From the NCBI GenBank assembly GCA_017551665.1, contig JAFZLB010000108.1:1-52376 (forward strand): 52,376 nt of DNA, in the 5' to 3' direction. Below the pieces are notes generated by a model, which worked only from the letters and a program-made list of their open reading frames with translations, was not told the DNA's origin and searched no databases. Shown piece after piece: positions 26,173-35,233 of the stretch (position 1 is its first letter; each line of letters starts with the position of its first letter). The DNA comes from Lachnospiraceae bacterium. GTDB taxonomy: Bacteria; Bacillota; Clostridia; Lachnospirales; Lachnospiraceae. A program made the translations under genes and the position numbers.

Positions 26173-29013
26173 TTGAAGAGCAGGAAGCGGCAGAAAAAGA
26201 AAACAGCGTGCGGCAGGGCAGCGGGAAGGACGCTGCTTTTGTTGCTCTGCGCTTTTGTGCTTTTTGTTTCGCGCGTCGCCGCTTTGCGCGTACGTGCGGA
26301 GGAAGAGCCCAAGCCGCCGTCCTGGCCGGAAGGCATCCTGTCGGGGGATTTTTCGGGACTGACGGGGACAGACGCGGAGACCGCGGCCGTCCTTGGCAAA
26401 ACCTATGAACGACTGTACCGGGATTCCCGCTTTGAACTGCGGGATCTCAACCATGACGCGGTGGAGGAGCTGCTCTGGCTGTACGGCGGCGCGGAGGAGG
26501 ATCCCCTGTATCTGCTGGCGGTGTTTGCGGAGGATGCCGGAGATGCGCGCCTCGTGATGCATATGCCGGAGGACGGGGGCGCCGGTTTCATTGATCCTTC
26601 CGGAGACAGGGCCGCCTTTTACATCGCCCACGGGGAACAGATTCTGTATTTGCAGCACAACAGCTGGACGGTGTCCGAGGTGCATTGCGCGGAGGTGCTG
26701 TTTGACCGGCAGCTGGATCTGTACGCGGGCGAAGCGCTGATGATGTATCTGGTGGAGGACGCGGAGGCTTACGGGAGCAGCGTCGACGCAGCGGTCCGCA
26801 GAGGCCTGTCCTTTGTGGACGGACGCGGTGTCTGGTATTTCCGGCTGCCGACGGGAAGAGCGACGGATGAGGGCATCCGGATCGGTGCGGACGCCTTTAT
26901 GACGGCCTTCCGCGAACGCTGCGGAACGTCCTTCGCACAGCTCTTGCCCGCCTATGAAACCATGCGCACCGGCATTGAGCGGGGCGTCGCCAGACAGCAG
27001 TTTCAGTACCGCTCAGGCCGGGCGGAAGAGCAGCTGTCCTTTTCCGTCACCTGGCCGCAGATTGCGGAGGGTGCCAGTTCCTTTTCCCCCGTGATCAACA
27101 CATTACTGAAGCAGGAGGCCTTTGCGCTGACAAATGCCTATGACCCAGCGGCGGATGAGGCCGCGGCACCGGAGCAGGCGGTACAGAAACGCCTGTCCGC
27201 CGGGGAGGGGGAAAACGAGGAGGTGCGTTACCGCATTCTGCATGACGACGATACCATGATCAGCGTGCTCTTCCGCCACCGGGCCGGCGATGCGCAGACA
27301 CTGAAGCTTCTGACGGTGAGCAAGCTGAACGGCAGACAGATCCAGATCGGCGACCTGACGACGACGGAGCGTCTGACGAAGGCGCTGGGGAAGGAAACGG
27401 CGGAGGTCTTTGTGCCGGACGAGGATCTGAAGCGCAGACGCGACGAAACGAAGCGCAGGGAGGAAATCCAAAGCGTTTTTGAGGCGACAACGGCATCTTC
27501 CGGGGACTGGAAGAGCATCGGTCTGGACGAGCAGTATCTGTATCTGGTGCTGCGGGAGGAGGGCGCGGAGCCCTTTTTGCTGCGTGTGCCGCGCTGGGAG
27601 GCCGGCGTGGATTCTCCGGGGCACATGCATCTGCTTTCGATGCACCGCGCCTATCCGTTTCTGAAGGATGTGCTGGATGACGCGGAATGCCTGACCGTGC
27701 GCAGACGCATGGGCGGCTTTGATATCGAATATCGCACAACGGACGGCGGCAGCGTCAGCGCGAGACTGTCAGACGCGCAGGACATGCCGAAGGCCTACGA
27801 TTCCCCGGATCGGGCAAGGGACGCGTATATGGCAAAGTACGCGGATGTCACGGGCTTTGTGACGGGCAGCTTTGCATGGGAAAACCCGGCCGCGGGAGAG
27901 ACTGTGGAAGCGTCCTTTGACACCGTGGAAACGGCCTACGGCGAGGGCGGCCGCGCCTTTTTGTCCGTGGACGGGAAGGGCTATGAACTGACCCAGCGCT
28001 GCAGTGCGACCCGCGGCGGCTTTCTGCTGCGGGAGGAGGACGGCAGCCTGCGGGTCTCCGCGGTTCTGCGAATGGAAGAGGACGGGAACGGAGACTGGGT
28101 CAATACGGAACAGAAGGGCATGACCGTGTTCCGGAATGTCTCGGAAGAAACACGCCTCCGCCTGGTGCTGTCGGAGCCTTCGGAGGCGCTGGTGCGGATG
28201 GAGGTGTTTTCGGAGAGGGAAGAGGAAGAACGGCGGATTCTTCAGACGGAATTTGAGGAAGCGGAACTGCCCGTCCTGCACTTTCCGGATCTGAACGCGG
28301 ACGGGACGGATGATTTGGAGCTGCGCTTCGCAGAGCTGTCATATCTGTATATGTATGATCCCGAGGAAGATGCCCTGAGGGCGCTTCCGGAGCTGCGGGA
28401 ACGTTATGCGGCAGGGGAGACGGAGGGCTTTGTGTCCGTCCGTTATGATCCCGGTGCGGGTGCCATGATCGTGACCCTCTATGACGGAGACAGGAAGGAG
28501 CAGGAGCGCCTGCTGCATCTGACGGAGCAGCCCGAGGTCGCGGTCCGGGAATACCGCAGCGAAGAAAAGGACGGCGAGCGGCGCTTTGTCGTGACGGATC
28601 CGACGCAGGACCCTGCGGAGACGATTGCCGTCTTCCGGGCACCGTCCGCCTCACCGGAGGCGGAGCGCATGCGGCATCTGGCGGAGGATCTGTTCCGCGC
28701 TGTCTATGTCTTTGACGAAGGGCTGCCAATGCCGGCACCGGCGGGGGAAGAGGGAGAAGGCAGGACGCTGCGTGTCATCCTGGGGCAGCTGTACCAGCCG
28801 GATCTTTTTTCGCCGGGATACAAAAACCGGCTCTATGTGCTGGAAGAAGGAGGAGAACTGCTGTATACTTATGATATCCCCGCGGAGGAGAAAGTGACGG
28901 GCGTCACGAAGGGCTATGCGAACGGAGAAGAGTCTCTCCTGATGCAGACGGAAGGCGGGGAGCCCTTCACGCTGCCGCTGAGCGGATTGTATGAATCCCT
29001 TCCGAATCCCTAA
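26173..29013 (+). CDS. Large secreted protein of unknown function
   Basis: A 946-residue protein I cannot assign. The N-terminus is strongly basic (KSRKRQKKK), followed by a hydrophobic core TLLLLLCAFVLFVSRVAAL and a likely signal-peptidase site at VRA before EEEPK, so it is exported. The mature chain is acidic and beta-rich. It contains two segments of the form F-x-D-L-N-x-D-x-x-x-E/D-L (FELRDLNHDAVEELLWLYGG near residue 80 and FPDLNADGTDDLELRFAEL near 705), resembling calcium-binding FG-GAP/EF-like loops. No cell-wall anchor motif is visible. Start is TTG at 26173, supported by TGAGGAT six nt upstream. It begins 11 nt after the spermidine-synthase-like gene and overlaps trmK. Confidence 0.7.
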   Translation: MKSRKRQKKKTACGRAAGRTLLLLLCAFVLFVSRVAALRVRAEEEPKPPSWPEGILSGDFSGLTGTDAETAAVLGKTYERLYRDSRFELRDLNHDAVEELLWLYGGAEEDPLYLLAVFAEDAGDARLVMHMPEDGGAGFIDPSGDRAAFYIAHGEQILYLQHNSWTVSEVHCAEVLFDRQLDLYAGEALMMYLVEDAEAYGSSVDAAVRRGLSFVDGRGVWYFRLPTGRATDEGIRIGADAFMTAFRERCGTSFAQLLPAYETMRTGIERGVARQQFQYRSGRAEEQLSFSVTWPQIAEGASSFSPVINTLLKQEAFALTNAYDPAADEAAAPEQAVQKRLSAGEGENEEVRYRILHDDDTMISVLFRHRAGDAQTLKLLTVSKLNGRQIQIGDLTTTERLTKALGKETAEVFVPDEDLKRRRDETKRREEIQSVFEATTASSGDWKSIGLDEQYLYLVLREEGAEPFLLRVPRWEAGVDSPGHMHLLSMHRAYPFLKDVLDDAECLTVRRRMGGFDIEYRTTDGGSVSARLSDAQDMPKAYDSPDRARDAYMAKYADVTGFVTGSFAWENPAAGETVEASFDTVETAYGEGGRAFLSVDGKGYELTQRCSATRGGFLLREEDGSLRVSAVLRMEEDGNGDWVNTEQKGMTVFRNVSEETRLRLVLSEPSEALVRMEVFSEREEEERRILQTEFEEAELPVLHFPDLNADGTDDLELRFAELSYLYMYDPEEDALRALPELRERYAAGETEGFVSVRYDPGAGAMIVTLYDGDRKEQERLLHLTEQPEVAVREYRSEEKDGERRFVVTDPTQDPAETIAVFRAPSASPEAERMRHLAEDLFRAVYVFDEGLPMPAPAGEEGEGRTLRVILGQLYQPDLFSPGYKNRLYVLEEGGELLYTYDIPAEEKVTGVTKGYANGEESLLMQTEGGEPFTLPLSGLYESLPNP

Positions 29014-29500
29014 GCGGCTGGAGGAGCTGGCGCAGATGATCCGCGCGTTTTGCGAGACGCTGCCCGAAGAGGAGCGGACGCTGGCGGACATCGGCTGTGA
29101 CCACGGGAAGCTGCCGCTGAAGTTGTTGCGGGAGGAAGTCATTTCCTTCGCCGTCGCCTCGGACGTGAAGGAAGGGCCGCTCTCCCGGGCAAGGGAGAAC
29201 GCGGCGCTTGCGGGATATGAAGCGCGGCTGCGCTTCTGCCTCGCGGACGGTCTTGCGGGCCTTGCACCCGGCGAGGTGCGGATGGCGGTGATTGCCGGCA
29301 TGGGCGGTGAGACGATCCGCGGCATTCTGACACCGGAAGAAACGGAGCGGACGCGGGTGAAGGATTTCTTTCTTTCCCCGCAGTCGAAGGTACCGGACCT
29401 GCGTGCCTTCCTTGCGGAGCAGGGATATCGGTATATCGAAGAGCGCAGCGTGCGGGACCGGAAGAAAGAGTATCTGCTGCTGCATGTGCGCAGAGCGTAG
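28991..29500 (+). CDS. trmK: Short TrmK-type tRNA (adenine-N1)-methyltransferase
   Basis: A 169-residue class I methyltransferase of the TrmK family, which methylates adenine 22 of tRNA. Motifs: LADIGCDHGKLPLKLL (SAM loop), ASDVKEGPLSRARENA and the family-typical VIAGMGGETIRGIL. The usual NPPY-like segment is replaced by LSPQSKVPDLRAFL, as in TrmK. It ends at YLLLHVRR, so the C-terminal coiled-coil domain of Bacillus TrmK (about 60 residues) is absent. The gene overlaps the secreted-protein gene by 23 nt in another frame. It ends in TAG, showing amber is a stop in this genome. Next to Nif3, the usual neighbour. Confidence 0.8.
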   Translation: MNPFRIPKRLEELAQMIRAFCETLPEEERTLADIGCDHGKLPLKLLREEVISFAVASDVKEGPLSRARENAALAGYEARLRFCLADGLAGLAPGEVRMAVIAGMGGETIRGILTPEETERTRVKDFFLSPQSKVPDLRAFLAEQGYRYIEERSVRDRKKEYLLLHVRRA

Positions 29501-29517
29501 AAAGGAGTGATACCGAA

Positions 29518-30300
29518 GTGAAATGCAGTGAGATCATCGAGCGTCTGGAACAGCATTCGCCGCCTTCCCTCGCGGAGGACTGGGACAATGTGGGGCTGTT
29601 GGCCGGACGCAGGGAAAAGGAGGTGTCCTCGGTTTTCGTGTCACTGGACGCGAGCGATGAGCTGATCGACGAGGCCATCCGTCTGGAAGCGGACATGATC
29701 ATCACGCATCATCCGATGCTCTTCCGGGCGATCAAGCGCGCGACGGATGAGGACTTCATCGGCGCGCGGCTCGTGAAGCTGCTGCGTTATGACATCAGCT
29801 ACTACGCCATGCACACGAACTTTGACGTCATGGGAATGGCGGACGCCGCGGCGGACAATCTGCAGCTGACGGAGCGCAAGGTGCTGGATGTCACCTTTGA
29901 GGACGAGCTGTCCACGGAGGGCATCGGGCGCACGGGACGCCTGCCCGTGGCCATGCCGCTCAAGGACTGCGCGACGTTGGTGAAGAGCGCCTTTGACGTG
30001 CCGGATGTGCGCGTCTACGGGGATCTGGAACGAACGGTGGAAACGGTGGCGCTCTGCCCCGGCTCCGGCCGCAGCATGATCCCCCACGCGCTGGCGCAAA
30101 AGACGGAGGTGCTGATCACCGGCGACATCGATTATCACACCGGCATCGACGCGGTGGCGCAGGGTCTTTGCATCATCGACGCGGGACATTACGGGATTGA
30201 GAAACTGTTTATTCCCTACATGCGGGATTTCCTGCACAGGGAACTGCCGGCGCTGACGGTTCATACGGCAGGCATCAAGGAACCGTATGTGACAATATAA
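29518..30300 (+). CDS. Nif3-like dinuclear metal centre protein
   Basis: A 260-residue member of the NIF3/YqfO family (often annotated GTP cyclohydrolase I type 2 without firm evidence). Metal ligands are visible in IITHHPMLFR near residues 61-68 and in DAGHYGIEK near 220-228, with the ITGDIDYHTGIDA segment between. It is the short form that lacks the central PII-like insert of Bacillus YqfO. The start is GTG 29518 with AAAGGAG upstream. It follows trmK by 17 nt. The true substrate is unknown. Confidence 0.9.
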   Translation: MKCSEIIERLEQHSPPSLAEDWDNVGLLAGRREKEVSSVFVSLDASDELIDEAIRLEADMIITHHPMLFRAIKRATDEDFIGARLVKLLRYDISYYAMHTNFDVMGMADAAADNLQLTERKVLDVTFEDELSTEGIGRTGRLPVAMPLKDCATLVKSAFDVPDVRVYGDLERTVETVALCPGSGRSMIPHALAQKTEVLITGDIDYHTGIDAVAQGLCIIDAGHYGIEKLFIPYMRDFLHRELPALTVHTAGIKEPYVTI

Positions 30301-30340
30301 GAACAACAGGAGAGATCATTTTTCAGAACAGGAGGCCGAC

Positions 30341-31996
30341 ATGCCAAAGCTGACCATCCACGGAGAAAAGAAAGACTTTGCGAAGGGGACGACATACGAG
30401 ACCATCGCGAAAAAATACCAGAAGGAATATCTGGACAAAATCGCGCTCGTGACCTTTAACGGAAAGATCCGGGAGCTGATCAAAAAACCGGACAGGGACG
30501 GAACGGTGGAGTTCCTGACCTTAGGTTCCAACATCGGGCACAAGAGCTACGAGCGCACGGCCATCATGATGCTGATCAAGGCATTGCATGATGTTTCCGG
30601 CTCTTACAGCGTCGGGGTGAAGGTGGAGTTTTCCATCGGCCACGGCTGCTACTGCACGGTGAAGGAGCTGCCGATGCGCCTGACGGCGGCCTTCATCAAA
30701 AAAGTGCAAAAGCGCATGGAGGAGCTTCGGGACGCGAAGCTTCCGATCACCAAAATGGACATGGGGCTGGACGACGCGATTGAGATTTTCAAAAAGCAGA
30801 ACATGCCGGACAAGGTGGAGCTCTTCCGTTACCGCGGAAGCTCCTGGGTGAATGTGTATCAGCTGGACGGCTTTTATGATTACTATTACGGCTTTATGCT
30901 GCCGAACACTTCGTATGTCTCGGCCTTCCGTCTGGAGCCTTATCACGGCGGCATCCTCATGGTACTGCCCCCGCAGGAGGACAGCGCGAAGCTGCACAAG
31001 TCGGATCCCAGGGAGCAGGTCTTCTCCCAGATGGAGCTGGCGACGCAGTGGGGCGACACGATGGGCGTGCAGAACGTGGCGGATCTGAACAACCGCATCT
31101 GCGCGGGCGACATCGGGGATCTGATCCTCGTGCAGGAGGCGCTGTTCGAGCGGCGTATCGCTTCGATTGCCTGGAACATCGCCCACAGGGACAGCGTGAA
31201 ATTCGTCATGATTTCCGGACCCTCTTCCTCCGGCAAGACGACCTTTGCCCATCGCTTAAGCGTACAGCTGCGCACCTTCGGCTTAAACCCGCACATGATC
31301 AGCCTGGACAATTATTTCAAGAACCGCGAGGACACGCCGCTCAATGCCGACGGCTCTTACAACTTCGAGTGCCTCGAGGCCATGGACGTGGAGCAGTTCA
31401 ATGACGACATGGTGCGGCTCTTAGACGGCGAAGAGGTGCAGATGCCGACGTTTAACTTCCTGACCGGACAGCGGGAGATGAAGGGCAATACCTTACAGCT
31501 GCATGAGGGAGACATCCTTGTCATCGAGGGCATCCACGGCCTGAACGAAAAGATGAGCTACGCGCTGCCGGCGTCTTCGAAGTACAAGGTCTACATCAGC
31601 GCGCTGACGACGCTTAATATCGATGACCACAACCGCATCCCGACGACGGACGGAAGACTGTTGCGCCGCATGGTGCGTGACGCCCGCACGAGAGGCGCGA
31701 CGGCGCACCGCACGATCGGCATGTGGAAGAGCGTGCGTGCTGGCGAAGAGGAATACATCTTCCCCTTCCAGGAGAGCGCCGACGAAATGTTCAATTCCGC
31801 CGCAATCTATGAGCTCGCGGTGTTGAAGCAGTACGCGGAACCGCTGCTGTACAGCATCCGCCGGGGAGATCCGGAATACTACGAGGCCAAGCGACTGCTG
31901 AAATTCCTGGATTACTTCATCCCCGTGGACAGCTCCATGCTGCCGATGAACAGCATCTGCAGGGAGTTTGTGGGAGGTTCTTTGTTTAACGTTTGA
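30341..31996 (+). CDS. Nucleoside (uridine) kinase with TGS and synthetase-like N-terminus
   Basis: A 551-residue protein. Residues about 1-60 form a TGS-like domain, about 60-200 resemble the second additional domain of threonyl-tRNA synthetase (the IGHG segment occurs near residue 102), and about 285-480 form a uridine kinase/phosphoribulokinase P-loop domain with Walker A ISGPSSSGKTTFAHRL. Downstream MISLDNYFKNREDTP and VIEGIHGLNEKMSYALP are typical of uridine kinases. It likely phosphorylates uridine/cytidine, and the N-terminus may sense RNA or amino acids. AGGAGG precedes the ATG. rnpB begins about 3 nt after its stop. Confidence 0.9.
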   Translation: MPKLTIHGEKKDFAKGTTYETIAKKYQKEYLDKIALVTFNGKIRELIKKPDRDGTVEFLTLGSNIGHKSYERTAIMMLIKALHDVSGSYSVGVKVEFSIGHGCYCTVKELPMRLTAAFIKKVQKRMEELRDAKLPITKMDMGLDDAIEIFKKQNMPDKVELFRYRGSSWVNVYQLDGFYDYYYGFMLPNTSYVSAFRLEPYHGGILMVLPPQEDSAKLHKSDPREQVFSQMELATQWGDTMGVQNVADLNNRICAGDIGDLILVQEALFERRIASIAWNIAHRDSVKFVMISGPSSSGKTTFAHRLSVQLRTFGLNPHMISLDNYFKNREDTPLNADGSYNFECLEAMDVEQFNDDMVRLLDGEEVQMPTFNFLTGQREMKGNTLQLHEGDILVIEGIHGLNEKMSYALPASSKYKVYISALTTLNIDDHNRIPTTDGRLLRRMVRDARTRGATAHRTIGMWKSVRAGEEEYIFPFQESADEMFNSAAIYELAVLKQYAEPLLYSIRRGDPEYYEAKRLLKFLDYFIPVDSSMLPMNSICREFVGGSLFNV

Positions 31997-31998
31997 GT

Positions 31999-32359
31999 TG
32001 ATGTCAGCAGGCCGAATGATCGCGGGCGTTTATCGCCTGAGGAAAGTCCGGGCTTCGCAGGGCAGGATGCCGGATAACGTCCGGTCGGGGTGACCCGGGG
32101 AAAGTGCCACAGAAAGCAAACCGCCTGCCGCAAGGCGGGTAAGGGTGAAAGGGCGGTGTAAGAGACCACCGCGCACATGGTAACATGTGCGGCAGGGTAA
32201 ACCCCATCCGAAGCAAGACCAAGTTTGCGCACGCGGGCTTGCCCGGCCCGCCGCGAAAGCGGCTGCGCAATGGTAGGTCGCTTGAGGCCGTTGGTAACAG
32301 CGGTCCCAGATGGATGATCATTCAAGACAGAACCCGGCTTACAGGTCTGCTGACATCCT
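31999..32359 (+). ncRNA. rnpB: RNase P RNA, bacterial class A
   Basis: The catalytic RNA of RNase P, which trims tRNA 5' ends. The diagnostic GAGGAAAGTCCGGGCT block is at 32039-32054, and the 3' partner AGACAGAACCCGGCTTACAG is near 32325-32344. The 5' GATGTCAGCAG pairs with CTGCTGACATC near 32347-32357 to form helix P1. The J-loop sequence GAAAGTGCCACAGAAA and the GGTAACAGCGGT-type segment fit class A. The 5' end is practically at the stop codon of the kinase gene, so its promoter must lie in that gene or it is processed from its mRNA. Confidence 0.96.
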
Positions 32360-32367
32360 GTTTTTTT
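32341..32367 (+). terminator. rnpB terminator
   Basis: ACAGG at 32341-32345 can pair with CCTGT at 32357-32361, followed by a run of T to 32367. The stem is short and competes with helix P1, but the T-run at the 3' end of the RNA supports it. Confidence 0.55.
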
Positions 32368-32378
32368 CCCATGGTTTA

Positions 32379-32387
32379 TGGTATAGT
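32379..32387 (+). promoter_or_regulatory. Extended -10 promoter of the opp operon
   Basis: TGG-TATAGT lies just after the rnpB T-run and about 73 nt before the oppA start. No clear -35 is present. The leader carries AGGGAGG at 32448-32454 as ribosome binding site. Confidence 0.5.
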
Positions 32388-32459
32388 ATTTTTGTGAAAA
32401 CATTGTAAAGAGAATCGGACGCGGGGGAGCATGCGGACGGTTCGGAGAGGGAGGTACTC

Positions 32460-34211
32460 ATGAAAAGAAAGGCAGCATTGTTGTTGGCGGGATGTGTGTT
32501 TCTTGCGGCCTGTTCCGGCGGGGGCGGAACGGCTTCGTCCACGGCGTCTTCGCAGGCGGCGGAGGAAGTGAGCCAGGCGCAGGAAGAGACGAGCCAGGCG
32601 GAGACCGCGGAAACGGAAGCGGAGGAAACACCCGCGGATACGGCAGAGGGACAGTATTACAGCTCCTTTATGGACGCGGATCCGGCAACACTGGACATCA
32701 GCCTTCGCGCGGATTCCTATTCCAGCGAAATCATGCTGAACACGATGGAAGGCCTTGTCCGCACGGGTGAGGAAAACGGCAGCTACGTGATTCTGCCGGC
32801 CCTGGCCGAGACATGGGAAGTCAATGAGGACGGCACGGTCTGGACCTTCCACCTGAGAGACAGCGTCTGGGAGGACGGCGAAAAGGTGACGGCGGATCAG
32901 TTCGTCTATTCGCTGCGCAGAAGCGCGGATCCGGCGACGGGTTCTCCGAGCGCATTTTTCCTTCAGCCGATTCTGAACTTCGGTGAAATCAATGCCGGCG
33001 AAAAGCCGGTGGAGGAGCTGGGCGTCGAGGCGCCGGATGACAATACGCTCGTCATCACGCTGTCGCAGCCCACGCCTTCCTTTATGATGATGATCGACGC
33101 GACGGTCTATTATCCGCAGAGAGAGGACAAGATCGCGGAATTCGGCGACAAATCCGGTTCCGAGGCGGAGTACTATATTTCCAACGGCCCGTACCGTCTG
33201 GAAAGCTGGGTGCACAACAATTCCATCGTGCTGGTCAAGAACGAGAATTACTGGGACGCGGACAATGTCAGTATCGAGACTGTGACGATCAAGATCATGG
33301 GCGACATCACCACGGCCTATAACGCCTTCCAGAGCGGCGAAATCGATTCCGTTTACGCCGAGGCGCTGGAGTGGAGAGAAACCTTTGAGGCGCAGGGCGA
33401 CTGCTTCCCGGTGGATTATCCTTCCGCCAGCATGGGCTTCGCGACCTTCAACAACAAGGACGAGCTCTTCTCCAACGTCAATATGCGCAAGGCCTTTACC
33501 CTGGCGATTGATCTGGACGAGATGAACGAAATGTGCTTCTCCGGGATGCGTTCCCCGGCACAGGGCTGGGTCTGCGATTCCATGTCCGTCGAGGAAACCA
33601 ATTATCGTGACCGCGCCGGCAACATGATGCAGGCGATGCGCGATGACATGGAAGCGGAAGGCATGACGCCGCAGGATGTTTTGCTGAAGGGCATGGAAGA
33701 GCTGGGCCTCGGCGATGATCCTTCCACCTTACAGGTGACCATGGGCATCGGCGGCACGGACGAATGGTACCGGACGCTGGGCGAATATCTGCAGCAGGTC
33801 TGGAAGACGGAGCTGGGCGTGGATGTGACCATTGATTACAACGAATGGGGCATTTTCGTGGACAACATCATGACCGGCAATTACCAGATCGGTTTCTTGA
33901 GCTGGGGCGCGTATTACAATGATCCTTATGACGTGTTGAGCCTGTATCTGACGGATCTCGACATGGTCATGACCGGCTTCTCCAACGCGGAATTTGACGC
34001 GCTGGTGACGGCTGCGGCCTCCGAAATGGATCTGGAAAAACGCATTCAGAATTACATCGACGCGGAAGAAATCCTGATCCGTCAGGAATGCGTCGTCTGC
34101 CCGGTGGCCTGTGCGGAAGCGCATTATTACTACAAGAATTACGTGAAGGGCTACGCGACCATGAACTTCAACAAAATCGGACTGAAGGGCATGTCGACGG
34201 GAGAAAGATAA
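32460..34211 (+). CDS. oppA: Oligopeptide ABC transporter substrate-binding lipoprotein
   Basis: A 583-residue extracellular solute-binding protein, family 5 (peptide/nickel binding). The signal peptide ends in a lipobox LAAC with the lipidated Cys at residue 18, followed by a low-complexity Ser/Ala/Glu/Thr linker to about residue 65. The body shows family features: PATLDISLRADSYSSEIMLNTMEGLV, LPALAETWEVNEDGTVWTFHLRD and FVYSLRRSADP. It delivers peptides to the OppBCDF importer encoded next. The Shine-Dalgarno is strong. A stable hairpin follows the stop and probably raises its level relative to the permeases. Confidence 0.95.
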   Translation: MKRKAALLLAGCVFLAACSGGGGTASSTASSQAAEEVSQAQEETSQAETAETEAEETPADTAEGQYYSSFMDADPATLDISLRADSYSSEIMLNTMEGLVRTGEENGSYVILPALAETWEVNEDGTVWTFHLRDSVWEDGEKVTADQFVYSLRRSADPATGSPSAFFLQPILNFGEINAGEKPVEELGVEAPDDNTLVITLSQPTPSFMMMIDATVYYPQREDKIAEFGDKSGSEAEYYISNGPYRLESWVHNNSIVLVKNENYWDADNVSIETVTIKIMGDITTAYNAFQSGEIDSVYAEALEWRETFEAQGDCFPVDYPSASMGFATFNNKDELFSNVNMRKAFTLAIDLDEMNEMCFSGMRSPAQGWVCDSMSVEETNYRDRAGNMMQAMRDDMEAEGMTPQDVLLKGMEELGLGDDPSTLQVTMGIGGTDEWYRTLGEYLQQVWKTELGVDVTIDYNEWGIFVDNIMTGNYQIGFLSWGAYYNDPYDVLSLYLTDLDMVMTGFSNAEFDALVTAAASEMDLEKRIQNYIDAEEILIRQECVVCPVACAEAHYYYKNYVKGYATMNFNKIGLKGMSTGER

Positions 34212-34237
34212 TCCGCTGTCAGGCAGCAAATAACACA

Positions 34238-34275
34238 GGCAGGCGGCTGCAAAGCTTTGCGAGCGGCCGCCTGCC
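34238..34275 (+). promoter_or_regulatory. Stable intercistronic hairpin between oppA and oppB
   Basis: GGCAGGCGGC at 34238-34247 is exactly complementary to 34266-34275, and the loop contains a second palindrome GCAAAGCTTTGC (34249-34260). No T-tract follows. This suits a 3' mRNA stabiliser that lets the binding protein be made in excess over the permeases. Confidence 0.65.
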
Positions 34276-34299
34276 GGGTGCAACAACACGGAGTGGTCA

Positions 34300-35229
34300 G
34301 TGGCAAAATACATTCTGAAACGAGTTCTCTTTATGGTGATCACGCTGCTTGCCGTGACGACGCTGACCTTTTTTCTGATGCGTGCGATCCCGGGGGATCC
34401 CCTGAGTTCGCTGGCCCGAGTGCTTCCGGAGCAGATCAGGGCAAATTATTACGCCAAATACGGGCTGGATCAGCCACTGTTCACACAGTATCTCATGTAT
34501 ATGAAAAGCCTTTTGCGGGGGGATCTCGGCGAAAGCCTCGTGAATCCGGGACGGAGCGTGACGGCCACGATCCTGGAAACCTCGCCGATTTCCGCGCAGG
34601 TCGGCGGGATTGCGCTGCTGGTCGGTCTGGTGATCGGGATTGCGCTCGGTGTCATTGCCGCGCTGTATAAGAACCGCTGGCCGGATGTGCTCGTGATGTT
34701 TGTCGCCATCATCGGCGTCACGGTGCCGGTCTTTGTGCTGGCTTCCCTGATGCAGTATTATTTCAGCGTGCGCCTGCGCTGGCTGCCGACCTCCGGCTGG
34801 GGAGAGGCAAAGCACATGATCATTCCGGTGATTGTGCTGAGCTTCGGCACGATCGCGACTTACGCGCGTTATATCAAATCCAGCATGCTGGAGGTATTGT
34901 CGCAGGACTATATCCTGACGGCGGAGGCCAAGGGACTGAGCACCGGACAGGTGATCCGCAGGCATGTGCTCCGCAATTCCCTGCTTCCCGCCATCACGAT
35001 TTTAGCGGGCAGAATCGTCGGCATTTTCACAGGAGCCTTTGTCATTGAGCGGATGTTTTCCATTCCCGGCATCGGCTTTTATTATGTCAGCTCCATTAAC
35101 AATAAAGATTACTCCATGATCATGGGAACGACGGTGTTTTACGCTGCGCTCTTTGTGATCATGCAGCTCATCGTGGATATTGTTTACACTGTCGTGGATC
35201 CCAGGATCCGCCTGCAGAACAAGGACTAA
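34300..35229 (+). CDS. oppB: Oligopeptide ABC transporter permease
   Basis: A 309-residue permease of the DppB/OppB type with six transmembrane segments: an N-terminal helix (YILKRVLFMVITLLAVTTLTFFLM), the family loop RAIPGDPL and the EAA coupling motif ILTAEAKGLSTGQVIRRHVLRNSLLPAI near residues 205-232. It forms the membrane channel with OppC. Start is GTG 34300 with a weak GGAG upstream. It lies 88 nt after oppA, a gap filled mainly by a hairpin, and 4 nt before the oppC start. Confidence 0.93.
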   Translation: MAKYILKRVLFMVITLLAVTTLTFFLMRAIPGDPLSSLARVLPEQIRANYYAKYGLDQPLFTQYLMYMKSLLRGDLGESLVNPGRSVTATILETSPISAQVGGIALLVGLVIGIALGVIAALYKNRWPDVLVMFVAIIGVTVPVFVLASLMQYYFSVRLRWLPTSGWGEAKHMIIPVIVLSFGTIATYARYIKSSMLEVLSQDYILTAEAKGLSTGQVIRRHVLRNSLLPAITILAGRIVGIFTGAFVIERMFSIPGIGFYYVSSINNKDYSMIMGTTVFYAALFVIMQLIVDIVYTVVDPRIRLQNKD

Positions 35230-35233
35230 GCTT

